Part shown: piece after piece, positions 1 to 8,271 of the stretch
Position numbering within the stretch: position 1 is the first letter of the stretch
Layout: every line of letters starts with the position of its first letter
Assembly: GCA_036499825.1 (NCBI GenBank)
Contig: DASYCZ010000036.1
Location: forward strand, 20,888 to 84,887
Direction: 5' to 3'
From: Paradevosia sp036499825
GTDB taxonomy: Bacteria > Pseudomonadota > Alphaproteobacteria > Rhizobiales > Devosiaceae
DNA length: 64,000 nt
Position numbers and translations under genes: made by a program
The notes under the pieces: generated by a model
The model's input: the letters and a program-made list of their open reading frames with translations, nothing else
What the model was told of the DNA's origin: nothing
Database searches by the model: none

Positions 1-615
1 CTCGCGCTGGCTGCCTTGGCTTATGCACAACCGGCTTTTGCGGCCGATCTTTCGCTACAACTGCGCCTGCCGCACTGCCCCTCCACGCTTCGTCTCAACC
101 TTGCGCCCGAGCTTGGTGGGTTTAGCGACGACAACGCCATCGCGGCGCAATTGAACAGCAATGAGGCCCTCAAAGGGCAATACGTCGCCAGCATCGAGTT
201 CCCCGGCGAACGTTTTCTTCTCGTCAGCGAGCTGGCTTCCATTGTGGCGTATCAGGGACAGGTCGATAAAGAGATGCTTTCCCAGCTCGAAGCCGCGCAA
301 CGCGAAACGCTCAACACGCTGACGCCGGAGGCCAGTGCGTACAGCAAGGCGCTGTCGCGGGGAGACCCTCTCAGCAAGGTCGTCACGTCGAAAGACCAGA
401 TCGAGTTCGACGTGATCAAGATGCGGGACGGCTATTCCGTGGAGGGTGTCGGCGGGGTCAGCTTCAAGGGCAATTCTACCGTTACGATGTTTACGTCCCG
501 ATTTTTCGTTTTGGATAAAGGCTGCCTTGTTCGCGGTGAGTTCTACGTGCCGCTCACCAGCAACGTGAGCTATGAGAACATCAAGAGCATGCTAGCCGGC
601 ATGACCTTCGACTAA
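1..615 (+). CDS. Hypothetical secreted protein, 5' end outside the window
   Basis: The frame is open from the first base and ends at a TAA at 613. The first visible residues are a hydrophobic run ending in AYAQPAFAAD, which looks like the end of a Sec signal peptide cut after an AXA motif, so the true start lies upstream of the window. The mature part is about 190 residues, with one late cysteine and no motif I recognise. It is probably periplasmic. It is followed by the oppositely oriented tRNA-Ser gene, so it ends its transcription unit. Confidence 0.6.
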   Translation, partial: LALAALAYAQPAFAADLSLQLRLPHCPSTLRLNLAPELGGFSDDNAIAAQLNSNEALKGQYVASIEFPGERFLLVSELASIVAYQGQVDKEMLSQLEAAQRETLNTLTPEASAYSKALSRGDPLSKVVTSKDQIEFDVIKMRDGYSVEGVGGVSFKGNSTVTMFTSRFFVLDKGCLVRGEFYVPLTSNVSYENIKSMLAGMTFD

Positions 616-663
616 ATCAAGAGCACGGGCCGATCGCAGTCTCTGAAGGCTGGTTCGGGCAAC

Positions 664-753
664 TGGCGGAGAGAAAGGGATTCGAACCCTTGAGACGGTT
701 ACCCGCCTACACACTTTCCAGGCGTGCGCCTTCGACCACTCGGCCATCTCTCC
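664..753 (-). tRNA. tRNA-Ser (anticodon GGA)
   Basis: On the minus strand the sequence starts GGAGAGATGGCCGAG and ends TCTCTCC-G-CCA. The 7-bp acceptor stem pairs perfectly and CCA is encoded. The T arm carries GGTTCGAATCC, the anticodon loop reads CTGGAAA (GGA), and there is a long variable arm, as expected of class II tRNA-Ser. Total length is 90 nt. Confidence 0.95.
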
Positions 754-807
754 GCATTTGCCTCCGAGGGCTGCCCATGGGCAGCCGGTCGGGTCGCAAG
801 CGGGCGC

Positions 808-835
808 ACTATACTGATGAAAGCGCCGACCGCAA
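808..835 (-). promoter_or_regulatory. Candidate promoter for tRNA-Ser
   Basis: Reading the minus strand, TTGCGG (-35, 835-830) is followed after 16 bp by TATAGT (-10, 813-808). This lies about 55 bp upstream of the tRNA 5' end, which is consistent with a processed tRNA leader. It is a motif match only. Confidence 0.4.
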
Positions 836-973
836 GGGACCATGCGCAGGAGATTGTGCATTGTTTGATAGGCTTTCGATCCTATCTTGTGGGCAATCGC
901 ACGAGCGTGCCAGATGTGACGAACCGGACGGGGCGCGCCCCCGACGGCGAAGTCGGCGGTGCTGAAGGAAAAT

Positions 974-1297
974 ATGCGGCTTATCCTGCGCATCGTCGGA
1001 ACCTGGTTGTTGGGTATTGGGCTGGTGCTCGTCATTGTGGACGGCATCAAATCGCTGGCGGGCAACACAGTGGTGCTGACCTCGCTGAGCGCGTTGTGGA
1101 CGCAGTTCACGCCGCAAAGCCTGACGGTGGTGCAGGGGTTCGTATCGGGCCGGCTGTTCGGCGCGATGCTGGAAGTGGGGCTGAACGCGGTTCTGGCCTG
1201 CCCCGCTTTCCTGGTGTTCGGGGTGCCAGGCGTGATCCTGGCGTTTCTGGGACGCAGCCGGCAGGGCCGCCGCTACGTGACGACCGACCCGTTCTGA
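974..1297 (+). CDS. Small integral membrane protein of unknown function
   Basis: About 107 residues with two hydrophobic segments, at roughly residues 4-24 and 65-90, and a short basic cytoplasmic-looking tail (GRSRQGRR). I chose ATG 974 because GAAGGAAA sits 5-10 bases upstream; an in-frame GTG at 959 would add five residues. I recognise no family. It lies alone between tRNA-Ser and the MmcQ/YjbR gene, in the same direction as the latter with a gap of about 105 bp. Confidence 0.6.
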   Translation: MRLILRIVGTWLLGIGLVLVIVDGIKSLAGNTVVLTSLSALWTQFTPQSLTVVQGFVSGRLFGAMLEVGLNAVLACPAFLVFGVPGVILAFLGRSRQGRRYVTTDPF

Positions 1298-1403
1298 TAG
1301 TTCTCGCTCAACCTAGTCCAACCATGTGTTGTGGGAGTTGTGCCATGTTCTCGAACGTCTGGACCGCCCTTCTCCAAACCACTGTCCCTGCGGGAGGCGG
1401 CGC

Positions 1404-1787
1404 ATGAGCCTTCTCACCCAGGACGGTTTCGAAAGCTTCACGCTGAGCCTGCCGGCCGTCACGATCGTCCATCAATGGGGTGATTCATCGGTCGCCAAGG
1501 TGGGCGACAAGATGTTCGCCATGCTGAGCCCCGGCCCGGCGGGCCTCTGCTTCAAGGTGACGGAATTCACCTTCGACATGCTGACCGATCTCGAAGGCGT
1601 CACGCAGGCGCCGTATCTGGCCAAGCGCGGCTGGGTGTCGGTGACGGGATCGGCGCCGCTCAGCGACGACGACCTGCGGGCCTATGTGATGGAGGCGCAC
1701 CGCGCCATCGCCAGCAAGCTGACGCGGAAGATGCGCCAGGAGCTGGGGCTGGAGCCCCCTAGCGAGAAAGCACCGCGTAAATCCTGA
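1404..1787 (+). CDS. MmcQ/YjbR family protein
   Basis: 127 residues. The layout fits the MmcQ/YjbR (CyaY-like fold) family: an N-terminal segment with VGDKMFAML, a central strand region with LCFKVTEFTFD, the typical APYLAKRGWVSV stretch, and a helical C-terminus beginning LRAYVMEAHRAIASKL. Members are small DNA-binding-like proteins without a settled role. Start ATG 1404 is preceded by GGGAGG. The 3' end overlaps by 29 bp the end of the convergent membrane-protein gene, so the two may interfere transcriptionally. Confidence 0.75.
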   Translation: MSLLTQDGFESFTLSLPAVTIVHQWGDSSVAKVGDKMFAMLSPGPAGLCFKVTEFTFDMLTDLEGVTQAPYLAKRGWVSVTGSAPLSDDDLRAYVMEAHRAIASKLTRKMRQELGLEPPSEKAPRKS

Positions 1788-3558
1788 GCGGCGAGCCGGG
1801 CGGCGTTTCGTCCTTGAGCCAGGCGGGCAACGCCTGCGCCGCCGACAGGCGGATGAAGGAATCCGCCGTCGCGTCGGCAAGGCCGCGCATTTCGGGCAGC
1901 GCCGGACAGGTCACCACCATGGTGACGCCGCGGGCCTGCAAGATGAAGCGCGCCGCATCGATCGGGCCGTTGAAGAAGCGGAATGTATCGAGCACGCCCT
2001 GCTGATCGCGGTGATAGGGCGCCGAGACCACCGAATGCGCGGTATTGAGCAGCATGTGCGAGCCGAGATCGATCGGCGTCATGATGCGGGCCGGCGGCAT
2101 GGCGGCAAGGGGTGCGAAGGCCTGGGGCATGAGGCAGGGGCCGGGGTCGGCGCCGGCGGTCAAGGCGCCGCTACCGGTCATGGCGCTGCCGCCGGACGGG
2201 ATCAGTTGGCCGATGCTCGCGATGGCGGTGAAGATGGCGATGCCGGCGAACAGCAGCCAGCTGCCGATGAGGCCGGCGATCTGCAGGGGCCGCTGCCGGG
2301 CGAGGTAATGATGGCGCGCGGTGACGATGAGCCAGGCGCCGACCGGGACCGCCACGATGCCCGCGATGCGGGCGCCGCGGATCTGCACGCAGGCCACCAG
2401 CACGGCCAGCAGCAGGAACAGCCCGACCACGGCCCATTCGCCGAGATCGGCGCCGGTGCGCCGCCACAGGCGCCAGGCGATGACCACGAGCGCGCCCAGG
2501 ATCGGCAGCATGGCGGCCACCGTATAGGCGGGCAGGCCGATAAGGCTTTCCCAGGCGGGGCGCGCCTCGGTGACCTGATCGAGCCAGTTGTGCACCAGCC
2601 ACGGATCGACCGCCGCATAGGGGCCGCCCATGCAGTTCGGGAACAGCACCAGCAGCAGCGCCAGGAGGAAAATGCCGGCGAGGGCGCCCACCAGCAGCCG
2701 CTGCCAGCAGGATTGCCGCCCCATGGGCAACACCGACAGAAAGCCAAACAGCAGCGCCACCCCGATGGCGGCTGCCACATAGACGATCGAGAGCGCATCG
2801 CAGGCCGGCACCAGCCAGCGGCTGGGCGGCAGGGCGATGGCCATGTGCACGAGCGCCGAGACCGCAAAGCTGAGGCCGAAGCCGCGCAGGAGCCTCGCAT
2901 GGGCCGGGCGCAGGGCCCAGGCGATGCCGAAGGCGAGGATTGCGGAGGCAACGCAGGGCACCGCCTCGGTGCCGATGGCGAGCGCGGTGGCGCAGGCGAT
3001 GCCGGCCGCGATGGCGAAGCGTGGACGTTTCAGCGCCTCGACGCAGCACCAGGCGATGACCAGGGTCAGGATGATCTGGACATTGTGGTGGTCGATGCGG
3101 CCGGGGGTGAATTCGGCCATGATGGAGGGCGAGAAGGCCGGCAGCGCCACCGCGGGCAGCACGCCTTCGGGCCCCACCAGGCGGACGCAGAGTTTGACGC
3201 TCACCACCAGCAGCACGAAGAGCAGCAGCAGCGGATAGACGAAAGCCGCCCAGTTGTCCGCCATGGCGCCGGCGACGGGGCGGAACAGCAGGACGAGCGC
3301 GGCGATCGGCACATCGATCAGCCGTGACCAGTGGATTTCGGCGCCATGGGGCGTGTTGAGCCGATGCTGGACGATATCGAACCAGTTCTGGCCGTTGAGG
3401 AAATCACGCACCACGGTCATGCGCATGGCGTCATCGGTATCGGCGAGGAGCGGCGTCGCATCGAGATGATAGAGAACGCGGACGATGAGCACCGCCACGA
3501 TGGCCACATAGGCGATGAGGAGCAGCGGCCAGGTGGAAGTGCCGCGTTGTGCTGTCAT
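1759..3558 (-). CDS. STT3/GT-C-like polytopic membrane protein
   Basis: 599 residues with about 11-13 hydrophobic segments and a C-terminal soluble domain of about 150 residues. Two features recall GT-C glycosyltransferases of the STT3/PglB/AglB type: an acidic first loop (LADTDDAMRMTVVRDFL, about residues 38-54) after TM1, and an FTPGRIDHHNVQ motif near residue 150, like the DHH loop seen in STT3 relatives. If so, it would use a lipid-linked sugar donor with its active site facing the periplasm. No other glycan genes are adjacent, so substrate and acceptor cannot be inferred. A non-catalytic membrane protein remains possible. Confidence 0.5.
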   Translation of the reverse strand: MTAQRGTSTWPLLLIAYVAIVAVLIVRVLYHLDATPLLADTDDAMRMTVVRDFLNGQNWFDIVQHRLNTPHGAEIHWSRLIDVPIAALVLLFRPVAGAMADNWAAFVYPLLLLFVLLVVSVKLCVRLVGPEGVLPAVALPAFSPSIMAEFTPGRIDHHNVQIILTLVIAWCCVEALKRPRFAIAAGIACATALAIGTEAVPCVASAILAFGIAWALRPAHARLLRGFGLSFAVSALVHMAIALPPSRWLVPACDALSIVYVAAAIGVALLFGFLSVLPMGRQSCWQRLLVGALAGIFLLALLLVLFPNCMGGPYAAVDPWLVHNWLDQVTEARPAWESLIGLPAYTVAAMLPILGALVVIAWRLWRRTGADLGEWAVVGLFLLLAVLVACVQIRGARIAGIVAVPVGAWLIVTARHHYLARQRPLQIAGLIGSWLLFAGIAIFTAIASIGQLIPSGGSAMTGSGALTAGADPGPCLMPQAFAPLAAMPPARIMTPIDLGSHMLLNTAHSVVSAPYHRDQQGVLDTFRFFNGPIDAARFILQARGVTMVVTCPALPEMRGLADATADSFIRLSAAQALPAWLKDETPPGSPLRIYAVLSR

Positions 3559-3679
3559 GGCCGGCCCGTCTGGTTTTTCAATCCGACAAGGCTAGCGGGC
3601 CGCCGTTAAGATCGGCTGAAGGGGGATGGGCGGGGTTGGGGGGCGCGATGGTCCGGGGCTGGCTGCGAGTTTCATCCCC

Positions 3680-3720
3680 ACCGGGTCATTCCGCCCGGCC
3701 TGCGCCGGAATGACCTGGTG
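3680..3720. repeat. Half unit of the dispersed palindromic repeat (family A)
   Basis: A hairpin with arms GTCATTCCG (3685-3693) and CGGAATGAC (3706-3714), flanked by CACCGGG and CTGGTG. It is the same element found as a paired unit at about 5.65, 11.1, 21.7, 29.9 and 47.1 kb. It lies between two minus-strand genes, downstream of the peroxiredoxin, where it could act as a transcription terminator. Confidence 0.7.
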
Positions 3721-3788
3721 ATGGGGGAAACAAAAGGGCGGTCCGAAGACCGCCCCCAAAGTTTGGGACAGGGATCAGCCGCGCGCGC

Positions 3789-4424
3789 TTACCCGCGCGG
3801 CTGCGGCACAATGCGCAGATAGGGTTTGGGTTCCTTCCAGCCGCCGGGGAATTTTTCCTTGGCGGCTTCGTTGTTGAGGCCGGAGGAAATGATGACGTCT
3901 TCGCCGTTCTTCCAGTTGACGGGCGTGGCCACCGAATATTTGGCGGTGAGCTGCAGGGAATCGATGACGCGCAGCACTTCGTCGAAGTTGCGGCCGGTGG
4001 AGGCCGGGTATTCGATCTTGAGCTTGACCTTCTTGTCCGGCCCGATGACGAAGACCGAGCGCACGGTCAGCGTGTTGTCGGCATTGGGATGGATCATGTC
4101 GTATTTGCGGGCGATCTCGCCCGTGGTGTCGGCGAGCAGCGGGAAGTTGAGCGCGGTGCCCTGGGTTTCGGCGATATCGGCGGCCCAGCCCGCATGGTCC
4201 TCGAGCTTATCGACGGACAGGCCCAGCACCTTGACGTCGCGCTTGTCGAATTCGGGCTTCAGCTTGGCGGTGTAGCCAAGCTCGGTGGTGCACACCGGGG
4301 TGAAATTCTTGGGATGGCTGAACAGCACCGCCCAATGGCCATCGATATAGTCGTAGAAATGGATATGGCCTTCGGTGCTTTCCGCCTCGAAATCAGGCGC
4401 CGTGTCGCCGATCAGAATTGACAT
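3789..4424 (-). CDS. 1-Cys peroxiredoxin (Prx6 subfamily)
   Basis: 211 residues, normal for Prx6-type enzymes, which reduce hydrogen peroxide and alkyl hydroperoxides in the cytosol. The peroxidatic motif is present (HPKNFTPVCTTELG, catalytic Cys near residue 45). The long C-terminal domain with TPVNWKNGEDVII and the end FPGGWKEPKPYLRIV is typical of the subfamily, and there is no clear resolving cysteine. The ATG is preceded by AAGGA about 9 bases upstream. It is divergent from the ArsR-type regulator gene, with 236 bp between; whether that regulator controls it is not shown. Confidence 0.92.
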   Translation of the reverse strand: MSILIGDTAPDFEAESTEGHIHFYDYIDGHWAVLFSHPKNFTPVCTTELGYTAKLKPEFDKRDVKVLGLSVDKLEDHAGWAADIAETQGTALNFPLLADTTGEIARKYDMIHPNADNTLTVRSVFVIGPDKKVKLKIEYPASTGRNFDEVLRVIDSLQLTAKYSVATPVNWKNGEDVIISSGLNNEAAKEKFPGGWKEPKPYLRIVPQPRG

Positions 4425-4660
4425 GATGAGATATCCTTTCGCGCCTCTTGGCAGCTTCGCCGCTCTCCCCCCAATATCGGGGCGGCCGGCCGGCGAGGGA
4501 ACTTAAGCCAGCGAAATCTTTTTGTCTTTTGCCGTCTTATGACAACAAGCCGTTCTGCGCGCGAAGCCTTGCGCGGAACAACCGCATCCGTTGTACAAAT
4601 CCAAAAATCTGATACAGACGGACAGGGCCAACGGGCCACCCATTCAGCGCCGAAAGCGTC

Positions 4661-5590
4661 ATGAGCCGAAATTTCCTGGTAGTCGACCCCGAAGAGGGCA
4701 TGGATGTGCTGCGGGGGCTCGCTTCGAGCGTACGCATCAAGATCCTGAAGCTGTTGCATGTGCAGGGGCCGCTCAACGTCAACGACATCGCGGCGTCGCT
4801 GCAGCTGCCGCAATCGACGATCTCGTCGAACGTGCAGATTCTCGAAGAGGCGGGGCTGATCCGCACCGAGACGCAGAAGGCGCGCAAGGGCAACCAGAAG
4901 ATCTGCCACTCGACGTTCGACGAGGTGCTGGTGATGTTCAAGGAGGACATCGCCCCCAACCGCTCGAACACCATAGAGGTGGCGATGCCGCTCGGGCTTT
5001 ATACGAGCTGCGAGGTGTCGGCGCCGTGCGGCCTTTGTTCTACCGAGGGCATTATCGGGCTGCTCGACGTGCCCGACACCTTTCTGGAGCCCGACCGCAT
5101 GAAGGCCGGGCTGATCTGGTTCACCCAGGGCTATGTCGAATACCAGTTTCCCAACAATGCCAAGCTCGCCAAGAACGAGATCGAATCCATCGAGTTTTCG
5201 CTGGAGTTGAGTTCGGAAGTGCCGGGCACTTCGGCGGACTGGCCATCGGACATCACCGTCGCCATCAACGGCCAGGACGTGGGCACCTGGACCTCGCCGG
5301 GCGATTTCGGCGACAAGCGCGGCGTCTATACGCCGGACTGGTGGAAGCTGAAGGGCAGCCAGTACGGCAAGCTGAAGAACTGGCGCGTCAACGCTTCGGG
5401 CACCTATGTGGACGGCATGAAGATCTCGCCGGTCTCGCTCAAGGACCTCGACATCAATTCCCGCCACTCGATCCGCCTGCGGATCGGAGTGAAGGCCGAC
5501 GCAAGGCACCCCGGCGGCATCAATATCTTCGGCCGGGGTTTCGGGAACTACGACCAGGATATCGTGCTGCGGTTGAATACGGTGCGATAG
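4661..5590 (+). CDS. ArsR-family winged-helix regulator with a large C-terminal domain
   Basis: 309 residues. Residues 1-100 form an ArsR-type winged helix: LASSVRIKILKLLHVQ, then LNVNDIAASLQLPQSTIS as the recognition region and LEEAGLIRTE as the wing lead-in. The remaining 200 residues are not a standard ArsR effector domain. They contain a Cys cluster (TSCEVSAPCGLCSTEG, about residues 111-126) that could bind a metal or sense redox state, then a beta-rich segment with W-x-S-D-I and YTPDWWKLKGSQYGKL. Long ArsR proteins of this size occur in rhizobia. It is divergent from the peroxiredoxin gene and monocistronic, with repeats following. Confidence 0.7.
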   Translation: MSRNFLVVDPEEGMDVLRGLASSVRIKILKLLHVQGPLNVNDIAASLQLPQSTISSNVQILEEAGLIRTETQKARKGNQKICHSTFDEVLVMFKEDIAPNRSNTIEVAMPLGLYTSCEVSAPCGLCSTEGIIGLLDVPDTFLEPDRMKAGLIWFTQGYVEYQFPNNAKLAKNEIESIEFSLELSSEVPGTSADWPSDITVAINGQDVGTWTSPGDFGDKRGVYTPDWWKLKGSQYGKLKNWRVNASGTYVDGMKISPVSLKDLDINSRHSIRLRIGVKADARHPGGINIFGRGFGNYDQDIVLRLNTVR

Positions 5591-5599
5591 CGGGGCGAG

Positions 5600-5922
5600 G
5601 TGGCTGAGAGTCCCGTTGTGGACAGGCACTCCCCTTCTATTTCCCCGGAGTCATCCCGGCGAAGGCCGGGATCCATGTGAGGAACACCCCACACGCTGGG
5701 TGCACCGGCCCGCCACGGACATGGATTCCGGCCTCCGTCGGAATGACCCGGTGGGGAGGAGAGGGCTGAAAGTCCCGCTGCGGACAGGCACTCCCCTTCT
5801 ATTTTCCCGGAGTCATCCCGGCGAAGGCCGGGATCCATGTGAGGAACGCCCCATAAGCTGGATGCACCGGCCTGCTACGGACATGGATCGGCCTCCGCCG
5901 GAATGACCCGGTGGGAGGAGAG
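5600..5922. repeat. Two tandem 162-bp copies, each carrying a family A palindromic repeat
   Basis: Copy 1 (about 5600-5760) and copy 2 (about 5762-5922) share GGACAGGCACTCCCCTTCTA, with the match offset by exactly 162 bp (5625 and 5787). Each ends with a paired element: GTCATCCCGGCGAAGGCCGG, then a spacer of about 50 bp, then CATGGAT...CGGAATGACCCGGTG. Copy 2 has lost a few bases in the second arm. The array fills the gap between the ArsR gene and the convergent creA-like gene and holds no ORF worth calling. Confidence 0.8.
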
Positions 5923-5924
5923 GG

Positions 5925-6446
5925 CTACTGCGCCGCTGCCTGAGCCGGCGCACCGCTGGTCCAGGTGACGTTCAGGCCGGTGAGCGGGACGACGGAGAGC
6001 GACATCTTGCCGGAGCCGAGCTGAAGTTCGCGGGCGTGGGCGAGATAGACCAGTTCGTTGTTGGCCTTGTCGTAGATGCGCGAGACGCGCAGGCTTTTCC
6101 AGATCAGCGAGCGGTTCTGCTTGAAGATCTCCTCGCCGCCCGGGTCCATCGAGATGTTGCCGATGGTGATCGGCCCGCCCGTGGCGGCGCAATCGAGCGC
6201 CGAATAGGACGGATCCTCGAACCAGTTGCCCTGCTGCAAGCGGTCGATGAGGCTGCGGCTGAAATAGGCGACGTGGCAGACGACGCCCTTGACCTCGGGG
6301 TCGGCCACCGCCTCGACATTGATGTCGTTGCCGGTCCAGTCGACGCCGACCTTGCCCACCGCCGTGGTGTTGTCCGGCTTGGAGCAGGCGGCAAGCATTG
6401 CCAGCAGCGCCAGCGGCACAGCGAAACGCGCGAGAGTCTTGAGCAT
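5925..6446 (-). CDS. creA: CreA-family lipoprotein
   Basis: 173 residues. It begins with a lipoprotein signal (MLKTLARFAVPLALLAMLAAC, lipobox LAAC). The mature part follows the CreA pattern: VEAVADPEVKGVVCHVAYFSR, then IFKQNRSLIWKSLRVSRIYD, then ELVYLAHARELQ and LSVVPLTG. CreA is a conserved periplasmic protein of unknown molecular function; E. coli CreA is encoded beside creBCD, but no creBCD genes are here. Start ATG 6446 directly precedes the signal peptide; an upstream in-frame ATG at 6476 would spoil it. Confidence 0.85.
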   Translation of the reverse strand: MLKTLARFAVPLALLAMLAACSKPDNTTAVGKVGVDWTGNDINVEAVADPEVKGVVCHVAYFSRSLIDRLQQGNWFEDPSYSALDCAATGGPITIGNISMDPGGEEIFKQNRSLIWKSLRVSRIYDKANNELVYLAHARELQLGSGKMSLSVVPLTGLNVTWTSGAPAQAAAQ

Positions 6447-6525
6447 GGGCACCCCATTCGGTCGCCAGAGGATCAACGCCGCGTGATGTGGGGTCGGCGT
6501 TTGCCCTACGCAAGGGAAGGCAGGA

Positions 6526-7335
6526 TCAATCGTGCCGCCGGCGAAGGCGATGCTCGGCGGCCCGCACCAGGAGTGACAGCGAAATCGTCATGGTGAGGTA
6601 GAGGAACGCCACCACATTGTAGGTTTCGAAGAACTTGAAGGTGCCGGACGAATAGACCTTGCCCAATTGCGTGATGTCCTGGACGCCGAGCGCCGAGACC
6701 AGCGCCGAATCCTTGATCATGGAGACGAAATCATTGCCGAGCGGGGGCAGCACGATGCGCAGCGCCTGCGGGCCCACCACATGGCGAAAGGCCTGCCAGC
6801 GCGACAGGCCCAGCGCCTCGGCGGCCTCCTTCTGGCCGATGTCGACGGCCTCGATGCCGGCGCGAAAGATTTCGGCGAGGAAGGCCGAATAGCACACCAT
6901 CAGCGCCATGATGGCGCGCCAGGTGAAATCGAAATTGCGGACGGTTACGGCCCCCATGATGCCATTGCCGATCAGGGGCGACAGCAGCCAGTTGGCGGCC
7001 GCCACCATGGCGGGAGCGCCCACGAAGGCGACGTAGAACAGGAACACCAGGATGGGAATGCCGCGCACGATCTCGGTGTAGAAGGTGGCGATCTCGACCA
7101 GCACGCGAATGCCCGAGGTGCGCGCCAGCGCCACCAGCAGCCCCAGCGCAATGGCGAGCGCGAAGGCGACGAACGTCACCCACAGGGTCGTCACGATGCC
7201 GCCGGAGAGCGCCGTGAAAATCTGCCGGTAGCTCTGGTTGGAAACGATGGCCCAGAGCAGCACCAGGCCGCATAGCCCGATGGCGAGCAGCCACCAGGGG
7301 GTGCGGCGGTGGGATGGACTTTTGTGGGCTGGCAC
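6526..7335 (-). CDS. Polar amino-acid ABC transporter permease
   Basis: About 269 residues. It has an N-terminal TM, the HisM/GlnP-type inner-membrane domain (ALSGGIVTTLWVTFVAF, TEIVRGIPILVFLFYVAF) and the EAA loop EAAEALGLSRWQAFRHVVGP, followed by G-NDFVSMIKDSALVS. It forms the membrane channel for a polar amino acid. The start is uncertain. A GTG at 7335, 10 bp after the stop of the upstream binding-protein gene, gives a normal length. An ATG at 7404 would overlap that gene by 59 bp and add a Ser/Pro-rich leader. No ATPase gene is adjacent. Confidence 0.9.
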   Translation of the reverse strand: MPAHKSPSHRRTPWWLLAIGLCGLVLLWAIVSNQSYRQIFTALSGGIVTTLWVTFVAFALAIALGLLVALARTSGIRVLVEIATFYTEIVRGIPILVFLFYVAFVGAPAMVAAANWLLSPLIGNGIMGAVTVRNFDFTWRAIMALMVCYSAFLAEIFRAGIEAVDIGQKEAAEALGLSRWQAFRHVVGPQALRIVLPPLGNDFVSMIKDSALVSALGVQDITQLGKVYSSGTFKFFETYNVVAFLYLTMTISLSLLVRAAEHRLRRRHD

Positions 7336-7345
7336 GGGCGAAGGG

Positions 7346-8146
7346 CTATTGGGCGGCGTTATACTGGTAGAACCATTTGTCGGTGAGCTTGGCCAGCGTG
7401 CCATCGGCCACTATCGTGGCCAGCGCCGCATTGACGGGATCGAGCAGGTCGGAGCCCGGCGTCAGGATGAAGCCGAAGCTCTCGGCACCCAGGGCATTGC
7501 CGACCTCCTTGAAGGCTCCCGGATTGGCGCCGATGAAACCATTGGCCGAGCTCTGGTCCATCAGGACGGTATCGACATCGCCCGATTTCAGGGCCTGGAC
7601 CGAGGTGCCGAACGTATCGAACAGCTTGATGCGCGGATTGGCCTCGTTGCCGTCGAGCACGGAATTGACGGCGACGTAGAAATTGGTGGTGCCCGCCTGG
7701 GCGCCGATCAGCAGGTCGGGGTTGGCGGCAAAGCTCCTGGCATCGGCAAAGCGGGTCTCGTCGGCGCGCACCAGCATGAATTGCTGGCTGGTGAGATAGG
7801 AATCGGAAACGTCGATCTGGCCGGACCGTTCGGGCGTGATGGTGATGCCATCCATGCCGATATCGAACTGGCCGTCATGGACGGCCTGCATCATGACGTC
7901 CCAGCTCGAGATCTGCCAATCGACGCCGGCGTTGAGCCGCCGGGCGATCTCGTTGAAGAGATCGTATTCGAGGCCGACGCCCTGCCCGGTTTTGGGATCG
8001 GCGAAGTTCAGCGGCACATAGGCGTTCTCGGTGACCGCCTTGATGGTGCGGCCATGAAGATCGGGCAGACGCTGTTGCGCGGCGGCAGGCGTGGCAAGGC
8101 CCAGGGCCAGCGCCCCGGCGGCGATCAATGCGGACAAGAGCTTCAT
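7346..8146 (-). CDS. Polar amino-acid ABC transporter substrate-binding protein
   Basis: 266 residues with a Sec signal peptide (MKLLSALIAAGALALGLATPAAA). The solute-binding fold of the HisJ/GlnH family (SBP_bac_3) follows: VTENAYVPLNFADPKTGQ, a bilobed core with QFDIGMDGITITPERSGQ, and GAQAGTTNFYV at the hinge. It is periplasmic. The ATG is preceded by GGGAGG. It is first in a two-gene operon with the permease. Substrate cannot be read from sequence; a cationic or polar amino acid is likely. The partner ATPase must be encoded elsewhere. Confidence 0.9.
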   Translation of the reverse strand: MKLLSALIAAGALALGLATPAAAQQRLPDLHGRTIKAVTENAYVPLNFADPKTGQGVGLEYDLFNEIARRLNAGVDWQISSWDVMMQAVHDGQFDIGMDGITITPERSGQIDVSDSYLTSQQFMLVRADETRFADARSFAANPDLLIGAQAGTTNFYVAVNSVLDGNEANPRIKLFDTFGTSVQALKSGDVDTVLMDQSSANGFIGANPGAFKEVGNALGAESFGFILTPGSDLLDPVNAALATIVADGTLAKLTDKWFYQYNAAQ

Positions 8147-8271
8147 GAGACGCCTCCCTGGCGTTGGCAGGGACGACTATGGCAGATGCGGGCAAAGAGT
8201 GGAGCAGATTTTCGCCGGACTTCCGCCGGCGGTGTTCGCGGTTCCTCGCGCCGAGGAACCGCAGAGCAGGA

